From contig NZ_JAAAMJ010000002.1 of assembly GCF_010500835.1 (NCBI RefSeq), forward strand, positions 310,001-374,000: a stretch of 64,000 bases of DNA. The letters run 5' to 3'. Below, piece after piece: positions 39,302 to 48,113 of this stretch (the stretch's first letter is position 1; every line of letters begins with the position of its first letter). This DNA comes from Aurantimonas aggregata (lineage in GTDB: Bacteria > Pseudomonadota > Alphaproteobacteria > Rhizobiales > Rhizobiaceae). The notes below the pieces were generated by a model. It was given only the letters and a program-made list of their open reading frames with translations, was not told the DNA's origin and ran no database searches. A program made the translations under genes and the position numbers.

Positions 39302-39954
39302 CGACCAGCCACTATCGCGATCAGCTGACCGACCAGCCCATGCCCTTCGACGTGGAAAGCGACACGCTGCTGCACGAGGGATTCCGCGACTTTCGCGTCG
39401 CCACGCTGCGCCACGCCCGGCTCGACGGCGAGGGCGAGGTGGGCCCGATCGACCGCGAATACCTAGCGACGGGGCACGTCGCAACGATCATACCCTACGA
39501 CCCGGATCGCGACTCCATCGTCGTGATCCGTCAGTTTCGCTTCGCTGCCGCCCTGCAGACCGCGAACGCGGCGGCACTCGAACTGCCCGCCGGCATCGTC
39601 GACTCCGGCGAAAGCATCGAAGCGGCGGCCGCGCGCGAGCTGACCGAGGAGACGGGGCTCGTGCCCCGGGCGATCGAGGCCTGCTTCCGGATGCTGCCAG
39701 CGCCCGGCCTGACCACCGAGCATGCGACGATCTTCCTCGCCATCGTCGATGCCGGCAGCCTCACCAATTCGGCCGGCAAGGCGGACGAGAACGAGGACAT
39801 CCGGCCGATCCTCGCGCCGGTCGACGACCTCATCGCCGCGGTCGACGAAGGCCGCGTCGAGAACGGCTACCTCATCGCCTGCACGCACTGGTTCGCGCGC
39901 AAGGGACGGGCCCGGGCGCAGGCGCTGCTCGGCTCGATCGACATCAGGGACTAA
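39298..39954 (+). CDS. NUDIX hydrolase, ADP-ribose/nucleoside-diphosphate-sugar pyrophosphatase type
   Basis: 218 residues. The Nudix box is complete from Gly99 (GIVDSGESIEAAAARELTEE). The upstream phrase YDPDRDSIVVIRQFRFAA is typical of the ADP-ribose pyrophosphatase (NudF-like) branch, and the Nudix box is followed by PAPGLTTEHATIFLAIVD. It overlaps yejF by 4 bp and is followed 3 bp later by ghrA. The substrate is unproven; a link to peptide uptake is not obvious. Confidence 0.85.
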
Positions 39955-39957
39955 GCA

Positions 39958-40899
39958 TTGACCATTCTTCTCTCCGTGACGGGTTTCGACCCCATGCGCT
40001 GGCTGGCAGCGCTGCAGCAGGCCGGGAGCGAGCGCGCGATCGTGCTCGAGCCGAAGGATTCGACCGACCCGTCAATCGAATATGCCGTGGTCTGGAAGCA
40101 GCCGCCCGGGCTCCTGGAAAACCTGCCGAACCTCAAGGCGATCTTCTCGCTCGGCGCCGGCGTCGACCACATCCTGGCGGACAAGCGCCTGCCGGACGTG
40201 CCGGTGGCGCGGATCGTCGCCGACGATCTGTCGGGCCGGATGAGCGAATATGTCGTCTGGCGGGTGCTCGACCATTTCCGCCGCGGACGCGCCTATCGCA
40301 CCCAGCAGGCGCAGAAGATCTGGCACGAGCGGATGCAGCCGGCGGCGCGCGAGATCACCGTCGGCATCATGGGCTTCGGCGAACTCGGCCGGGACGCCGC
40401 AGACAAGCTGCGGGCGCTCGGCTTCCGCGTCGCCGGCTGGGGCCGCTCGCCGAAATCGGCCGAGGGCGTGGAGATGTTCGCCGGGATCGACGGGCTCGGA
40501 CCGTTCCTGGCAACGACCGACATTCTCGTCGTGCTGCTGCCGCTGACCGAGGCGACGCGCGGCATCATCGATGCCAAGCTGCTGTCGCGCCTGAAGCGGG
40601 ACACGCCGCTGGGCGGGCCGGTGCTGATCAATGCCGGCCGCGGCGGACTGCAGAACGAGGCGGCGATCCTCGACGCGCTGGAGCGGGACACGCTGATGGA
40701 GGCCTCGCTCGACGTCTTCACCGTCGAGCCGCTGCCGGCCACGAGCCCGCTCTGGACACATCCGCGGGTGTTCGTGACGCCGCATGTCGCGGCGTCCTCA
40801 GACCCGGACGCGCTGGCGCCGACGATCATGCGGCAGATCGCGGCGCATGGGCGCGGCGAGACGCTGCAGCATCTGGTCGATCGCTCGGCTGGATACTGA
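39958..40899 (+). CDS. ghrA: Glyoxylate/hydroxypyruvate reductase A family (2-hydroxyacid dehydrogenase)
   Basis: 313 residues of the D-isomer-specific 2-hydroxyacid dehydrogenases, GhrA subgroup. NAD(P)-binding motif VGIMGFGELGRDAA, catalytic Arg in NAGRGGLQNEAA, Glu in FTVEPLPATSPLW and His in FVTPHVAASSDP. It should reduce glyoxylate and hydroxypyruvate with NADPH. The start is TTG 39958 with AGGGA upstream, 3 bp after the Nudix stop, so it belongs to the yej transcription unit. Confidence 0.88.
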   Translation: MTILLSVTGFDPMRWLAALQQAGSERAIVLEPKDSTDPSIEYAVVWKQPPGLLENLPNLKAIFSLGAGVDHILADKRLPDVPVARIVADDLSGRMSEYVVWRVLDHFRRGRAYRTQQAQKIWHERMQPAAREITVGIMGFGELGRDAADKLRALGFRVAGWGRSPKSAEGVEMFAGIDGLGPFLATTDILVVLLPLTEATRGIIDAKLLSRLKRDTPLGGPVLINAGRGGLQNEAAILDALERDTLMEASLDVFTVEPLPATSPLWTHPRVFVTPHVAASSDPDALAPTIMRQIAAHGRGETLQHLVDRSAGY

Positions 40900-40919
40900 G
40901 CCGCCGATCCGGGTAACGT

Positions 40920-41114
40920 TCAGAATCGCCCGTTCCGTTCCGGCCGCCTGAGGGAGGGACCGCGCCCGTCCAAAAGGCCGAGATCGCGCTTCACCGCGTC
41001 GGGCAGCTCGTCGGCGTCGAGCCGGTGTGCCGGCGGCGGCTCCGACGCGATCGGCAGGCGGCCGATCGCGAGCGCTAGCAGGCTGGGCAGAAGCTTACCG
41101 AATTCCCAGGTCAT
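40920..41114 (-). CDS. Small protein with DUF1127-like C-terminus
   Basis: 64 residues from ATG 41114, chosen because GGGAG lies about 8 bases upstream; the longer frame to 41207 lacks a good site. One hydrophobic stretch (LLPSLLALAIGRLPIA), then ADELPDAVKRDLGLLDGRG, which resembles the L..DIGL end of DUF1127 proteins, and a basic tail ending RRPERNGRF. Alphaproteobacterial DUF1127-like small proteins are often linked to RNA turnover and phosphate or stress responses, but this member is divergent. It is transcribed away from the LysR gene and is a plausible target of it. Confidence 0.6.
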   Translation of the reverse strand: MTWEFGKLLPSLLALAIGRLPIASEPPPAHRLDADELPDAVKRDLGLLDGRGPSLRRPERNGRF

Positions 41115-41203
41115 GTCGGTCTCCCAAACCTCGCCGCCAGAGCGGCATTGACCGAAGAATGAGCCCGACAGGCTTGCCAAGCCAATCGAAGCGCGATCAG
41201 TTG

Positions 41204-41222
41204 GCATAAGGAGAGCTTATGC
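41204..41222. promoter_or_regulatory. Candidate LysR operator (T-N11-A dyad) between the small gene and the LysR gene
   Basis: GCATAAG-GAGAG-CTTATGC is a perfect 7-bp inverted repeat with 5-bp spacer; it contains the T-N11-A pattern of LysR-type sites with full dyad symmetry. It lies 15 bp upstream of the LysR ATG. The same bases contain AAGGAG and an out-of-frame ATG (41219). Confidence 0.5.
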
Positions 41223-41237
41223 GAGAGGTGCGAGGCG

Positions 41238-42173
41238 ATGAGCGGGCGATCGATGCCGCCGCTGGCGGCAGTCCGGGTCTTCGAGGCGGCGGCCCGGCAT
41301 CTGAGCTTCACCCGGGCGGGCGAAGAGCTCGGCATGAGCCAGGCCGCCGTCAGCTACCAGATCAAGCTGATCGAGGAACGCGTCGGCCTGAAGCTGTTCC
41401 TGCGGCGGCCGCGCGGGCTGGTGCTGACCGAGGCCGGCGAGCGCCTGCGGCCGGTATTGACCGAAGCATTCGACATGATCGCCGCCGGGTTCGGGCAGAT
41501 CATGGCGGACGACAATGCGCTGCTGCATCTCAGCGTCGTGCCGACCTTCAGCGCGGCATGGCTGGCCCCACGCATCGGCTTCTTCCAGATGCAGCACCCG
41601 AAGATCGGGGTGCGCATGGATTCCACCCGCGAAATCGTCGATTTTCGCCGTGACGCGGTCGACATCGCCATCCGCGCCGGGCGCGGGCCGTGGCCGGGCC
41701 TCGTCCAGCACCGGCTGTTCGCGACGGGCTTCACGCCGATCCTTTCGCCGAAGCTGCTGGAGCGGCTCGGCCCGCTGAAGGACCCCGCGGACCTGCTCGA
41801 AGCCCCGCTCCTCGATCCGCACGATCTGTGGTGGCCGCTGTGGTTTGCAGCCGCCGGCGTCAGCGGCTTCGATGCGACGCAGCGTCCGTTTTCGGACATG
41901 GGAGACCAGCACGTCGTCGCCCGCGCCGCCATCGCCGGCCACGGCGTCGCCATCCTCACCCCGGTCTTCCACGAGGAAGCGCTGCGGGACGGCCGGCTGG
42001 TGCAGCCCTTCGAGCTCGTTGCCGACGAGGAACACTTCTACTGGCTGTGCTACGCCGAGCCGCGGCGGAACGTGCCGAAGATCCGCGCCTTCCGGGAGTG
42101 GCTGCTGGCCGAGATGACGGCCTCGCCGTCGCCGATGACCGGCTTCGGCGCCCGGCCGGAAGGCGCGGCCTGA
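41238..42173 (+). CDS. LysR-family transcriptional regulator, GcvA-like
   Basis: 311 residues. The helix-turn-helix spans about 8-65 (LAAVRVFEAAARHLSFTRAG, LGMSQAAVSYQIKLIEERVG), and the substrate-binding domain follows with LSVVPTFSAAWLAPRI and DFRRDAVDIAIRAGRG, typical of GcvA-type regulators. The ATG at 41238 has GAGAGG and GAGG sequences upstream but no ideal spacing. A divergent small gene and a symmetric dyad between them suggest autoregulation plus control of that gene. Confidence 0.88.
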   Translation: MSGRSMPPLAAVRVFEAAARHLSFTRAGEELGMSQAAVSYQIKLIEERVGLKLFLRRPRGLVLTEAGERLRPVLTEAFDMIAAGFGQIMADDNALLHLSVVPTFSAAWLAPRIGFFQMQHPKIGVRMDSTREIVDFRRDAVDIAIRAGRGPWPGLVQHRLFATGFTPILSPKLLERLGPLKDPADLLEAPLLDPHDLWWPLWFAAAGVSGFDATQRPFSDMGDQHVVARAAIAGHGVAILTPVFHEEALRDGRLVQPFELVADEEHFYWLCYAEPRRNVPKIRAFREWLLAEMTASPSPMTGFGARPEGAA

Positions 42174-42194
42174 GGGCCGAACCCTTGTCGCGCG

Positions 42195-42602
42195 TCAGTG
42201 ACCGCGCGCTGCCAGCCAGGCCTCCATCTCGGCGATCTCGGCTTCCTGGGCGGCGATGATGGTTTCGGCCAGCGCGGCGAGTTCGGGATCCTTGCCGTAT
42301 TCGAGCTGGATCCGCGCCATGTCGATGGCGCCCTGGTGGTGCGGGATCATCGAACGGACGAAGTCGACATCGGCGTCGCCGGTGAGATCGGCGCCCATCG
42401 CCGCATGCATCCGGTCGTTGGCCTCGGCGTAGGCGCGGCTCGACGGCGCGTCTCCGGCAGCGACCATACCATGGCCCATCGCGCCGTGATCCATCTCGGC
42501 CGTGCCGTCCATCGGTGCAGCGGCGCCATGGCCGCTGTGATCCTGTGCGATCGCAGCCGGGGAAATTGCCAGCGCGGCGACAAGAACGAGGTGCTTCAAC
42601 AT
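42195..42602 (-). CDS. DUF305 (CopM-like) exported protein
   Basis: 135 residues. Signal peptide of 19 residues ending AAIA|QD, then a His/Met-rich segment (DHSGHG, MDHGAMGHGM) and the DUF305 core SMIPHHQGAIDMARIQLEYG with the HHQGAIDMA motif at 88-96. DUF305 proteins such as cyanobacterial CopM bind copper in the periplasm, and the His/Met-rich leader supports metal binding. Convergent with the LysR gene. Confidence 0.85.
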   Translation of the reverse strand: MLKHLVLVAALAISPAAIAQDHSGHGAAAPMDGTAEMDHGAMGHGMVAAGDAPSSRAYAEANDRMHAAMGADLTGDADVDFVRSMIPHHQGAIDMARIQLEYGKDPELAALAETIIAAQEAEIAEMEAWLAARGH

Positions 42603-42655
42603 AAGGGCTCTCCATGGTGGTGGCGCCCATCTGCGAGCTTCCTGCTACAGGAAGG

Positions 42656-43594
42656 TCAAGTCACGATCACCGGAACGCTGCCCGTCGCGGCGGCAGGCGC
42701 CCTGATCCGGCGGATGCTGGTCACGGCCGAGCCCCGCGCCGCGATCCGCGCGACCGCCTCGGCCAGCGGCTCGACGGCCGTCAGCATGTCGTGGGCGTTG
42801 GCATGCAGCAGCTCCGTGCCATCCAGCATGATGCCGACATGGCCCTTCCAGAATACCAGGTCGCCGCGCGCCAGCGCCTCGATGCCGGCAAGGCGCGTGC
42901 CGAGTTCGCGCTCCTGCATGTCGGTGTCGCGCGGCGCGGCGATGCCGGCCATGGTGCAGGCCAGTTGCACCAGTCCCGAGCAGTCGATCCCGGCGACGCT
43001 CTTGCCGCCCCAGAGATAGGGCGCGCCGAGGAATCGCTCGGCGACGGCCACGAAGTCCGAAGACACCGCATTCACCGGTTCCAGATGCTGCTCGACGACG
43101 AAGCCCTCAGGCAGCAGTTCGGCGTAGCTGGCATTGTGGTCGGCGGCGGTGCCGGCGATCGTGACGAGCGCGCCCATCGGCAGGAAGGAGAGCGGCGGGC
43201 GCTTGATGTCCGGGGTCGGGAAGACCAGCGTGCGCGGCACGCGGACGCGATGCGTCGGTGCCGTGCTGGCGCCGAGCGCGTCACTGGGCATGTAGCCGAC
43301 ATAAGCTGCTTCCGCGGAGCCCTCGGCAAGCTTCACCCACGACCAGCCCGCGTCTTCGTCGAAGACGATCACCGCCTCCCCGAAGAGCGCCTCGGTTTCC
43401 ACCGGCGCATCGGGCGCCGGGCGCCGCCGCACCGGCGCCAATGGCACGGCGACACGGCGCGGCACCCCCTCGGCGAAGCGGGCCGCCTCGACCTCGCCTT
43501 CGAGGCCTTTCTCGGCAAGATCGGCACGGAAAGCGTGCCGGCGCGGATCGAGGCTGGTCATGGCGGCGGTGTCCTCGCGTCTACTTTCCGGCAT
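42656..43594 (-). CDS. C40-family (NlpC/P60) peptidase with SH3-like N-terminus
   Basis: 312 residues. SH3-like segments occupy about 45-175, and the NlpC/P60 domain has Cys205 in GIDCSGLVQ, His252 in GHVGIML and a third polar residue in HANAHDM (264-268). It cleaves peptidoglycan stem peptides. No signal peptide is visible. The start ATG 43594 is 14 bp after the leucyl aminopeptidase stop; ATG 43561 is an alternative. The aminopeptidase-NlpC pair points to cytoplasmic murein-peptide recycling. Confidence 0.85.
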   Translation of the reverse strand: MPESRREDTAAMTSLDPRRHAFRADLAEKGLEGEVEAARFAEGVPRRVAVPLAPVRRRPAPDAPVETEALFGEAVIVFDEDAGWSWVKLAEGSAEAAYVGYMPSDALGASTAPTHRVRVPRTLVFPTPDIKRPPLSFLPMGALVTIAGTAADHNASYAELLPEGFVVEQHLEPVNAVSSDFVAVAERFLGAPYLWGGKSVAGIDCSGLVQLACTMAGIAAPRDTDMQERELGTRLAGIEALARGDLVFWKGHVGIMLDGTELLHANAHDMLTAVEPLAEAVARIAARGSAVTSIRRIRAPAAATGSVPVIVT

Positions 43595-43608
43595 CAGTCC
43601 TGGGACCG

Positions 43609-45018
43609 TCAGTTCCGTTCACCCGGATAGCGCTGCTTCAGCACCGCGTAGAGGGCGCGGATGCCCTGCGCCTCGCCGCCGACCGGCCCCGTAGGGCCGG
43701 GCTTCGGCCGCCAGCCGAAGATGTCGAGATGCGTCCAGCTCGCAGCCTTCTCGACGAAACCCTGCAGGAACAGGGCCGCGGTGAGCGAGCCGGCGAAGGC
43801 GTCGCTGGTGACGTTGTTGGTGTCGGCAACCTTCGACGACAGGTTCGCCGCGTAAGGCTGCCACAGCGGCATGCGCCAGAGCGGGTCGGCGACGCGCTCG
43901 CTGGCGGTGGCGAGATCGGCCGCGAAGCCGTCATCCTCGGTGTAGAAGGGCGGCAGGTCCGGGCCGAGCGCCACCCGGGCGGCGCCGGTGAGCGTCGCCA
44001 TGTCGATCAGCATTTCCGGCGCCTCCTCGTCGGCGAGCGCCAGCGCATCGGCGAGCACCAGCCGCCCTTCCGCGTCGGTGTTGCCGATCTCGACGGTCTT
44101 GCCCTTGCGGCTGGTCAGGACGTCCCCCGGCCGGAAGGCGGAGCCGGAAATGGCGTTCTCGACTGCCGGGATCAGCACGCGCAGCCGCACGGCAAGGCCC
44201 CGCGCCATCACCATCTGCGCCAAGGCCAGGACGTTCGCCGCGCCGCCCATGTCCTTCTTCATCTGCAGCATGCCGGCGGCCGGCTTGATGTCGAGCCCGC
44301 CGGTGTCGAAGATCACGCCCTTGCCGACCAGCGTCACCTTGGGGTCGGACGGCTTGCCCCACGTGAGGTCGATCAGCCGCGGCGCCGAGGTGCTGGCACG
44401 ACCGACGGCATGGATCATCGGGAAATTCCGGGCAAGAAGCTGGTCGCCCTCGATGGTCTCGACCGTCGCGCCAAAGGTCTTGGCCAACGTGCGGGCCGCG
44501 GCTTCCAGTTCGGCCGGGCCCATGTCGTTGGCCGGGGTGTTGATCAGGTCGCGGGCGAGGAACACGGCATCGGCCACCGCCGAAAGTTCGGCCCTGTCGA
44601 CGCCGCCTGGCGTCTGGAAGCGGATCTGCGGCTGCTTGTCGTCGCCCTTCGCCCCGCCGCGATAGCGACCAAAGCGATACTGGCCGAGCAGGAGCGCCAG
44701 CGCTGCGACATCATGGTCGACCGCGGGCTCGTCGGCGAAGCGCCAGTCGCCATCGGGCAGCTTTCGCGCCAGGGCGCCGGCGAGCAGCCCCCGCCATTCG
44801 GCCGCGCCACGGCGTGGATCCGGCTTGCCGAGCCCGAGGACGGCGCTGGCGGGGGTACCGCCCTCTCCGGGCACGACGAGGACGCTTCCCGCCTCGGCGC
44901 TGAACCGCAGGGCCTTTGCCCAGGCGCGCGCCGCTTCGGGCAAGGCGTCGAGACGTCCCGTCTCGGCCAGCCAGACCGGCAGGGCTTCGTTCGTCTGATC
45001 AACCAGGGTAAGCGGCAT
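43609..45018 (-). CDS. Leucyl aminopeptidase family protein (M17)
   Basis: 469 residues. Metal/catalytic signatures are VGKGVIFDTGGLDIKPAAGM (232-251) and the M17 diagnostic NTDAEGRL at 313-320. The N-terminal domain is divergent from PepA, as in the alphaproteobacterial subgroup paired with NlpC/P60 peptidases. It should release N-terminal residues from peptides, perhaps murein tripeptides. It is divergent from tadD and shares a 127-bp gap with it. Confidence 0.9.
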   Translation of the reverse strand: MPLTLVDQTNEALPVWLAETGRLDALPEAARAWAKALRFSAEAGSVLVVPGEGGTPASAVLGLGKPDPRRGAAEWRGLLAGALARKLPDGDWRFADEPAVDHDVAALALLLGQYRFGRYRGGAKGDDKQPQIRFQTPGGVDRAELSAVADAVFLARDLINTPANDMGPAELEAAARTLAKTFGATVETIEGDQLLARNFPMIHAVGRASTSAPRLIDLTWGKPSDPKVTLVGKGVIFDTGGLDIKPAAGMLQMKKDMGGAANVLALAQMVMARGLAVRLRVLIPAVENAISGSAFRPGDVLTSRKGKTVEIGNTDAEGRLVLADALALADEEAPEMLIDMATLTGAARVALGPDLPPFYTEDDGFAADLATASERVADPLWRMPLWQPYAANLSSKVADTNNVTSDAFAGSLTAALFLQGFVEKAASWTHLDIFGWRPKPGPTGPVGGEAQGIRALYAVLKQRYPGERN

Positions 45019-45047
45019 GGCATGGATTCCAGGGGATGCAGCCGGGC

Positions 45048-45070
45048 GTTAACCGACCGTTAGGGTTAAC
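45048..45070. promoter_or_regulatory. CtrA-like site upstream of tadD
   Basis: GTTAAC occurs twice (45048-45053 and 45065-45070). The stretch 45049-45063 is TTAA-N7-TTAG, one mismatch to the CtrA consensus TTAA-N7-TTAA, 83 bp before the tadD start. Confidence 0.4.
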
Positions 45071-45145
45071 AGACTATGACTGGCGAGGAGACGTGGCTCA
45101 ATGAGCTGAGCCATTGGCACATCGCGGACGACACGGGAGCAGGTC

Positions 45146-45964
45146 ATGATCGCGCGGGACAATAGAGCGATTCGCGCCTTCCGACAGGGCCTTTTCGTTA
45201 CCGTGGCAGCCACGCTTCTGACCGCGCAGGGCTGCGCCTCGGTGTCGCGCGAGACCACCGGCTCGATCGGGCGATCCTCCGGCTCGGCGCCCGTCGCCGC
45301 GATGCCGGCCAGCCGGTTGCAGGGCGCCGTGCAATCCTACGGGGCAGCCTACGAGCGCGATCCGAAGGCCAAGGCAGTCGGCCTCTCCTACGCCGCCTCC
45401 CTGCAGATGGTCGGCCGCAACGACCAGTCGCTGGCGGTAATGCAGCAGGTGGCGATCGCCCACCCGAAGGACCGCGACGTCCTCTCCGCCTACGGTAAGG
45501 CGCTCGCCGCCGCCGGCGACCTGCCGAAGGCGCTGGAAACGGTGCGCCGCGCGCAGACCCCGGACTTTCCCGACTGGCGGCTGTATTCGGCAGAAGGCGC
45601 GATCCTCGACCAGATGGGCCAGTCGGCCGAGGCGCGGGGCCTCTATCGCAAGGCGCTGGACCTTGCGCCGAACGAGCCGACGGTGCTCTCCAATCTCGGC
45701 ATGTCGCATCTCCTCAGCAACGACCTTCAGGCCGCCGAATCCTATCTGCGGACGGCCGCCCGCCAGCCCGGCGTCGACAGCCGCGTGCGCCAGAACCTGG
45801 CCCTCGTCGTCGGCCTGCAGGGCCGCTTCGAGGAAGCCCAGAAGATCGCCTCGGCGGAACTGTCGCCCGAGGCGGCCGAGGCCAATGTCGCCTATCTGCG
45901 GCAGATGCTGGCCCAGCAGAACACCTGGTCGATGCTGAAGGACAAGGAAGGCCAGGACGGCTGA
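45146..45964 (+). CDS. tadD: TPR-repeat pilus lipoprotein TadD
   Basis: 272 residues. Lipobox LTAQGC gives acylated Cys30. At least four tetratricopeptide repeats follow (for example AVGLSYAASLQMVGRNDQSL, AEARGLYRKALDLAPNEP and VLSNLGMSHLLSNDLQAAES). TadD is the pilotin-like protein needed for secretin assembly in Flp/Tad pili. Unlike the rest of the locus it is on the plus strand, converging on tadC with an 81-bp gap. Confidence 0.86.
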   Translation: MIARDNRAIRAFRQGLFVTVAATLLTAQGCASVSRETTGSIGRSSGSAPVAAMPASRLQGAVQSYGAAYERDPKAKAVGLSYAASLQMVGRNDQSLAVMQQVAIAHPKDRDVLSAYGKALAAAGDLPKALETVRRAQTPDFPDWRLYSAEGAILDQMGQSAEARGLYRKALDLAPNEPTVLSNLGMSHLLSNDLQAAESYLRTAARQPGVDSRVRQNLALVVGLQGRFEEAQKIASAELSPEAAEANVAYLRQMLAQQNTWSMLKDKEGQDG

Positions 45965-46045
45965 GACCGCCGGCGCTTCCACCAGCGCGAGCCCTCCTTT
46001 TCCCATTCGATTCCCGACTGCCATCGAAGCGCGGTGCGGCAGCGA

Positions 46046-47038
46046 CTACTGCAGCTTCATGATCTGGATGGCTGCCGGTCCGATGATCACGGCGAACAGC
46101 ACCGGCAGGAAGAACAGGATCATCGGCACGGTGAGCTTCGGCGGCAGCGATGCGGCCTTCTTCTCCGCGAGGTTCATCCGGATGTCGCGATTTTCCTGCG
46201 CCAGAACCCTGAGTGCGTTGCCGAGCGGCGTGCCGTAGCGCTCCGCCTGGACGAGTGCGGTGGTGACGGCGCGCACGCCTTCGAGCCCCGTCCGCGCGGC
46301 CAGGTTGTCGTAGGCCACCTTGCGGTCGGGCAGATAGGACAGCTCGGCGCAGACCAGCACCAGCTCCTCGGCGAGCGGGATCGACTGGATGCCGATCTCC
46401 TCGGCGACCCTACGAAAGGCCGCCTCGATGGAGTTGCCGGATTCGACGCAGATCAGCAGCAGATCGAGCGCATCCGGCCACGCCCGCTGGATCGACAGCC
46501 GGCGCTTGGCCGCCTGGTTCTTCACGAACAGGATCGGCGCGTAGAAGCCGAGATAGGCGATGCCGATGCAGACCGCGACGCGCATCATCGTCGCCTGTTC
46601 GGCCAACAGGCCGAGACCGAACACGTAGAACAGGGCGACGGAGAGCATCACCAGCGGCAGCACGGCTCGGGCGAACAGGAACAGCGTCAGCGGGCGCTGG
46701 CCGCGATAGCCGGCGACCCGCAGGCTGGCGACCGTGCCCTCGTCGGCGAGCGCCGTGCGCAGGTTCAGTCGCTCGACCACCAGCGCCGCGATGCCCCGGT
46801 TCTGCTGCTGGCGCAGGCCGGCGCCGCGGCCGTTCTCCTTTTCGGTGGCAAGCCGCGCCCGCTCGCGCGCCCGCATCTCGTCGCGCTCGAGCGCTACCGA
46901 ACGCATGCGGTTCTGCAGGCGGTTGCCGGCGAGCATCGGCATGGCGAAAGCGAGAAACGTGGTGAACACCGCGATGGCGATGACGGCGCTGAACACCATC
47001 GCGCTCGAGACACCCAGGAAATCGAAGAGCGATTGCAT
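46046..47038 (-). CDS. tadC: Type II secretion system F-family protein TadC
   Basis: 330 residues, inner-membrane platform of the Tad machine. N-terminal helix, then the T2SSF domain with IQRAWPDALDLLLICVESG and LAARTGLEGVRAVTTALVQA and two C-terminal helices ending TVPMILFFLPVLFAVIIGPA. Probably pairs with TadB. It starts 64 bp after the tadB stop and is the last gene of the minus-strand pilus operon. Confidence 0.9.
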   Translation of the reverse strand: MQSLFDFLGVSSAMVFSAVIAIAVFTTFLAFAMPMLAGNRLQNRMRSVALERDEMRARERARLATEKENGRGAGLRQQQNRGIAALVVERLNLRTALADEGTVASLRVAGYRGQRPLTLFLFARAVLPLVMLSVALFYVFGLGLLAEQATMMRVAVCIGIAYLGFYAPILFVKNQAAKRRLSIQRAWPDALDLLLICVESGNSIEAAFRRVAEEIGIQSIPLAEELVLVCAELSYLPDRKVAYDNLAARTGLEGVRAVTTALVQAERYGTPLGNALRVLAQENRDIRMNLAEKKAASLPPKLTVPMILFFLPVLFAVIIGPAAIQIMKLQ

Positions 47039-47102
47039 AAGTCGGCGGCCTTTCCCGGCTGTATTCCCTGCGGCCGGGCGGGTTACCGCGCGGCCTGCCC
47101 GC

Positions 47103-48113
47103 TCAGAAGTCGAAGCTGATCATGCGCTTCATGGTGAACACGCCGATCGCCATCCAGACCGCCGCGACGATCATGATCAGATTGCCCGAATGGGTTTCGA
47201 AGAGGATCCCGATGTAATCCGGCGTCGTCAGGTAGACGAGGAAGCCGACGATGATCGGCAACGCACCGATGATCGTCGCGGAGGCCTTGGCTTCCATCGA
47301 CATCGCCTGGATCTTGCCCTTCATCTTCTTGCGCTCGCGCAGCACCTTGGAGAGGTTGGAGATGGCCTCGGACAGGTTGCCGCCGGCCTGGGCCTGGATG
47401 GTGATGACGATGGAGAAGAAATTGGTCTCGGCCGTCGGTACGTTGCGATAGAGGCGTTCGACCGCCTCGGAGGTCGAGACGCCCATCTGCTGCGTCTCGA
47501 CGATCTTGCGGAATTCGCTCTTGACGGGCTCGGCCGCCTCGCCGGCGATCATGCGCAGCGTGTCGTTGAGCGGCAGGCCGGAGCGAATGCCGCGAACGAT
47601 CAGGTCGAGGGCATTGGGAAATTCCTCGATGAATTTCGCCAGGCGCTTGTTGCGCAGATGCGCCAGCGCGAAGCGCGGCAGGCCGAGCCCGCCGACGATG
47701 GCGATGCCGAGCGATCCGACGAGGCCCGCGCCGAACACCAGCGCCAGGAGCCCGCTGAAGAAGCCCGTCCCGACACTGATCCACACGAACTGCGGGGCAG
47801 TGATGGTCAGCCCCGCCTGTTCGAGCCGGCGCGCCAGCGACAGCTTGCCGGTCAGTCTGTCGCGCTCGCGGGTGCGCGCCTCGAGCTCCTTCAGCGAGGT
47901 CTGGATGGTCTTGCGGCGCTTGTCCTGCTCGCGCAGGCGCTCGCGGGCGAACTTGACCGCGACCCGGTCGTTCTCGTCGCGGCTGTACTGCGACCGTCGC
48001 GCCTCGACCTTCTTCTCGGACGTGATGCGCGGCTGCAGGACCGCGTAGGCCAGGCCGCCGGCGGCGATCGTGGACAGCAGGATGAAGAGGATGCCCGCGG
48101 CCGAGGTCAGCAT
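47103..48113 (-). CDS. tadB: Type II secretion system F-family protein TadB
   Basis: 336 residues. Three to four helices and a T2SSF core (FIEEFPNALDLIVRGIRSGL, then LYRNVPTAETNFFSIVITIQ, QAGGNLSEAISNLSKVLRER). The start is ATG 48113, sharing one base with the stop of the ATPase gene (TGATG). The frame runs further upstream, but that part is antisense-like junk within the ATPase gene. Confidence 0.9.
   Translation of the reverse strand: MLTSAAGILFILLSTIAAGGLAYAVLQPRITSEKKVEARRSQYSRDENDRVAVKFARERLREQDKRRKTIQTSLKELEARTRERDRLTGKLSLARRLEQAGLTITAPQFVWISVGTGFFSGLLALVFGAGLVGSLGIAIVGGLGLPRFALAHLRNKRLAKFIEEFPNALDLIVRGIRSGLPLNDTLRMIAGEAAEPVKSEFRKIVETQQMGVSTSEAVERLYRNVPTAETNFFSIVITIQAQAGGNLSEAISNLSKVLRERKKMKGKIQAMSMEAKASATIIGALPIIVGFLVYLTTPDYIGILFETHSGNLIMIVAAVWMAIGVFTMKRMISFDF

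Noticed and set aside
41219-41653. 144-residue frame starting at the strong AAGGAG-ATG upstream of the LysR gene, as a protein gene
   Set aside because: Its product has no family character and it overlaps the LysR helix-turn-helix coding region. It is kept only as a possible translational control element.
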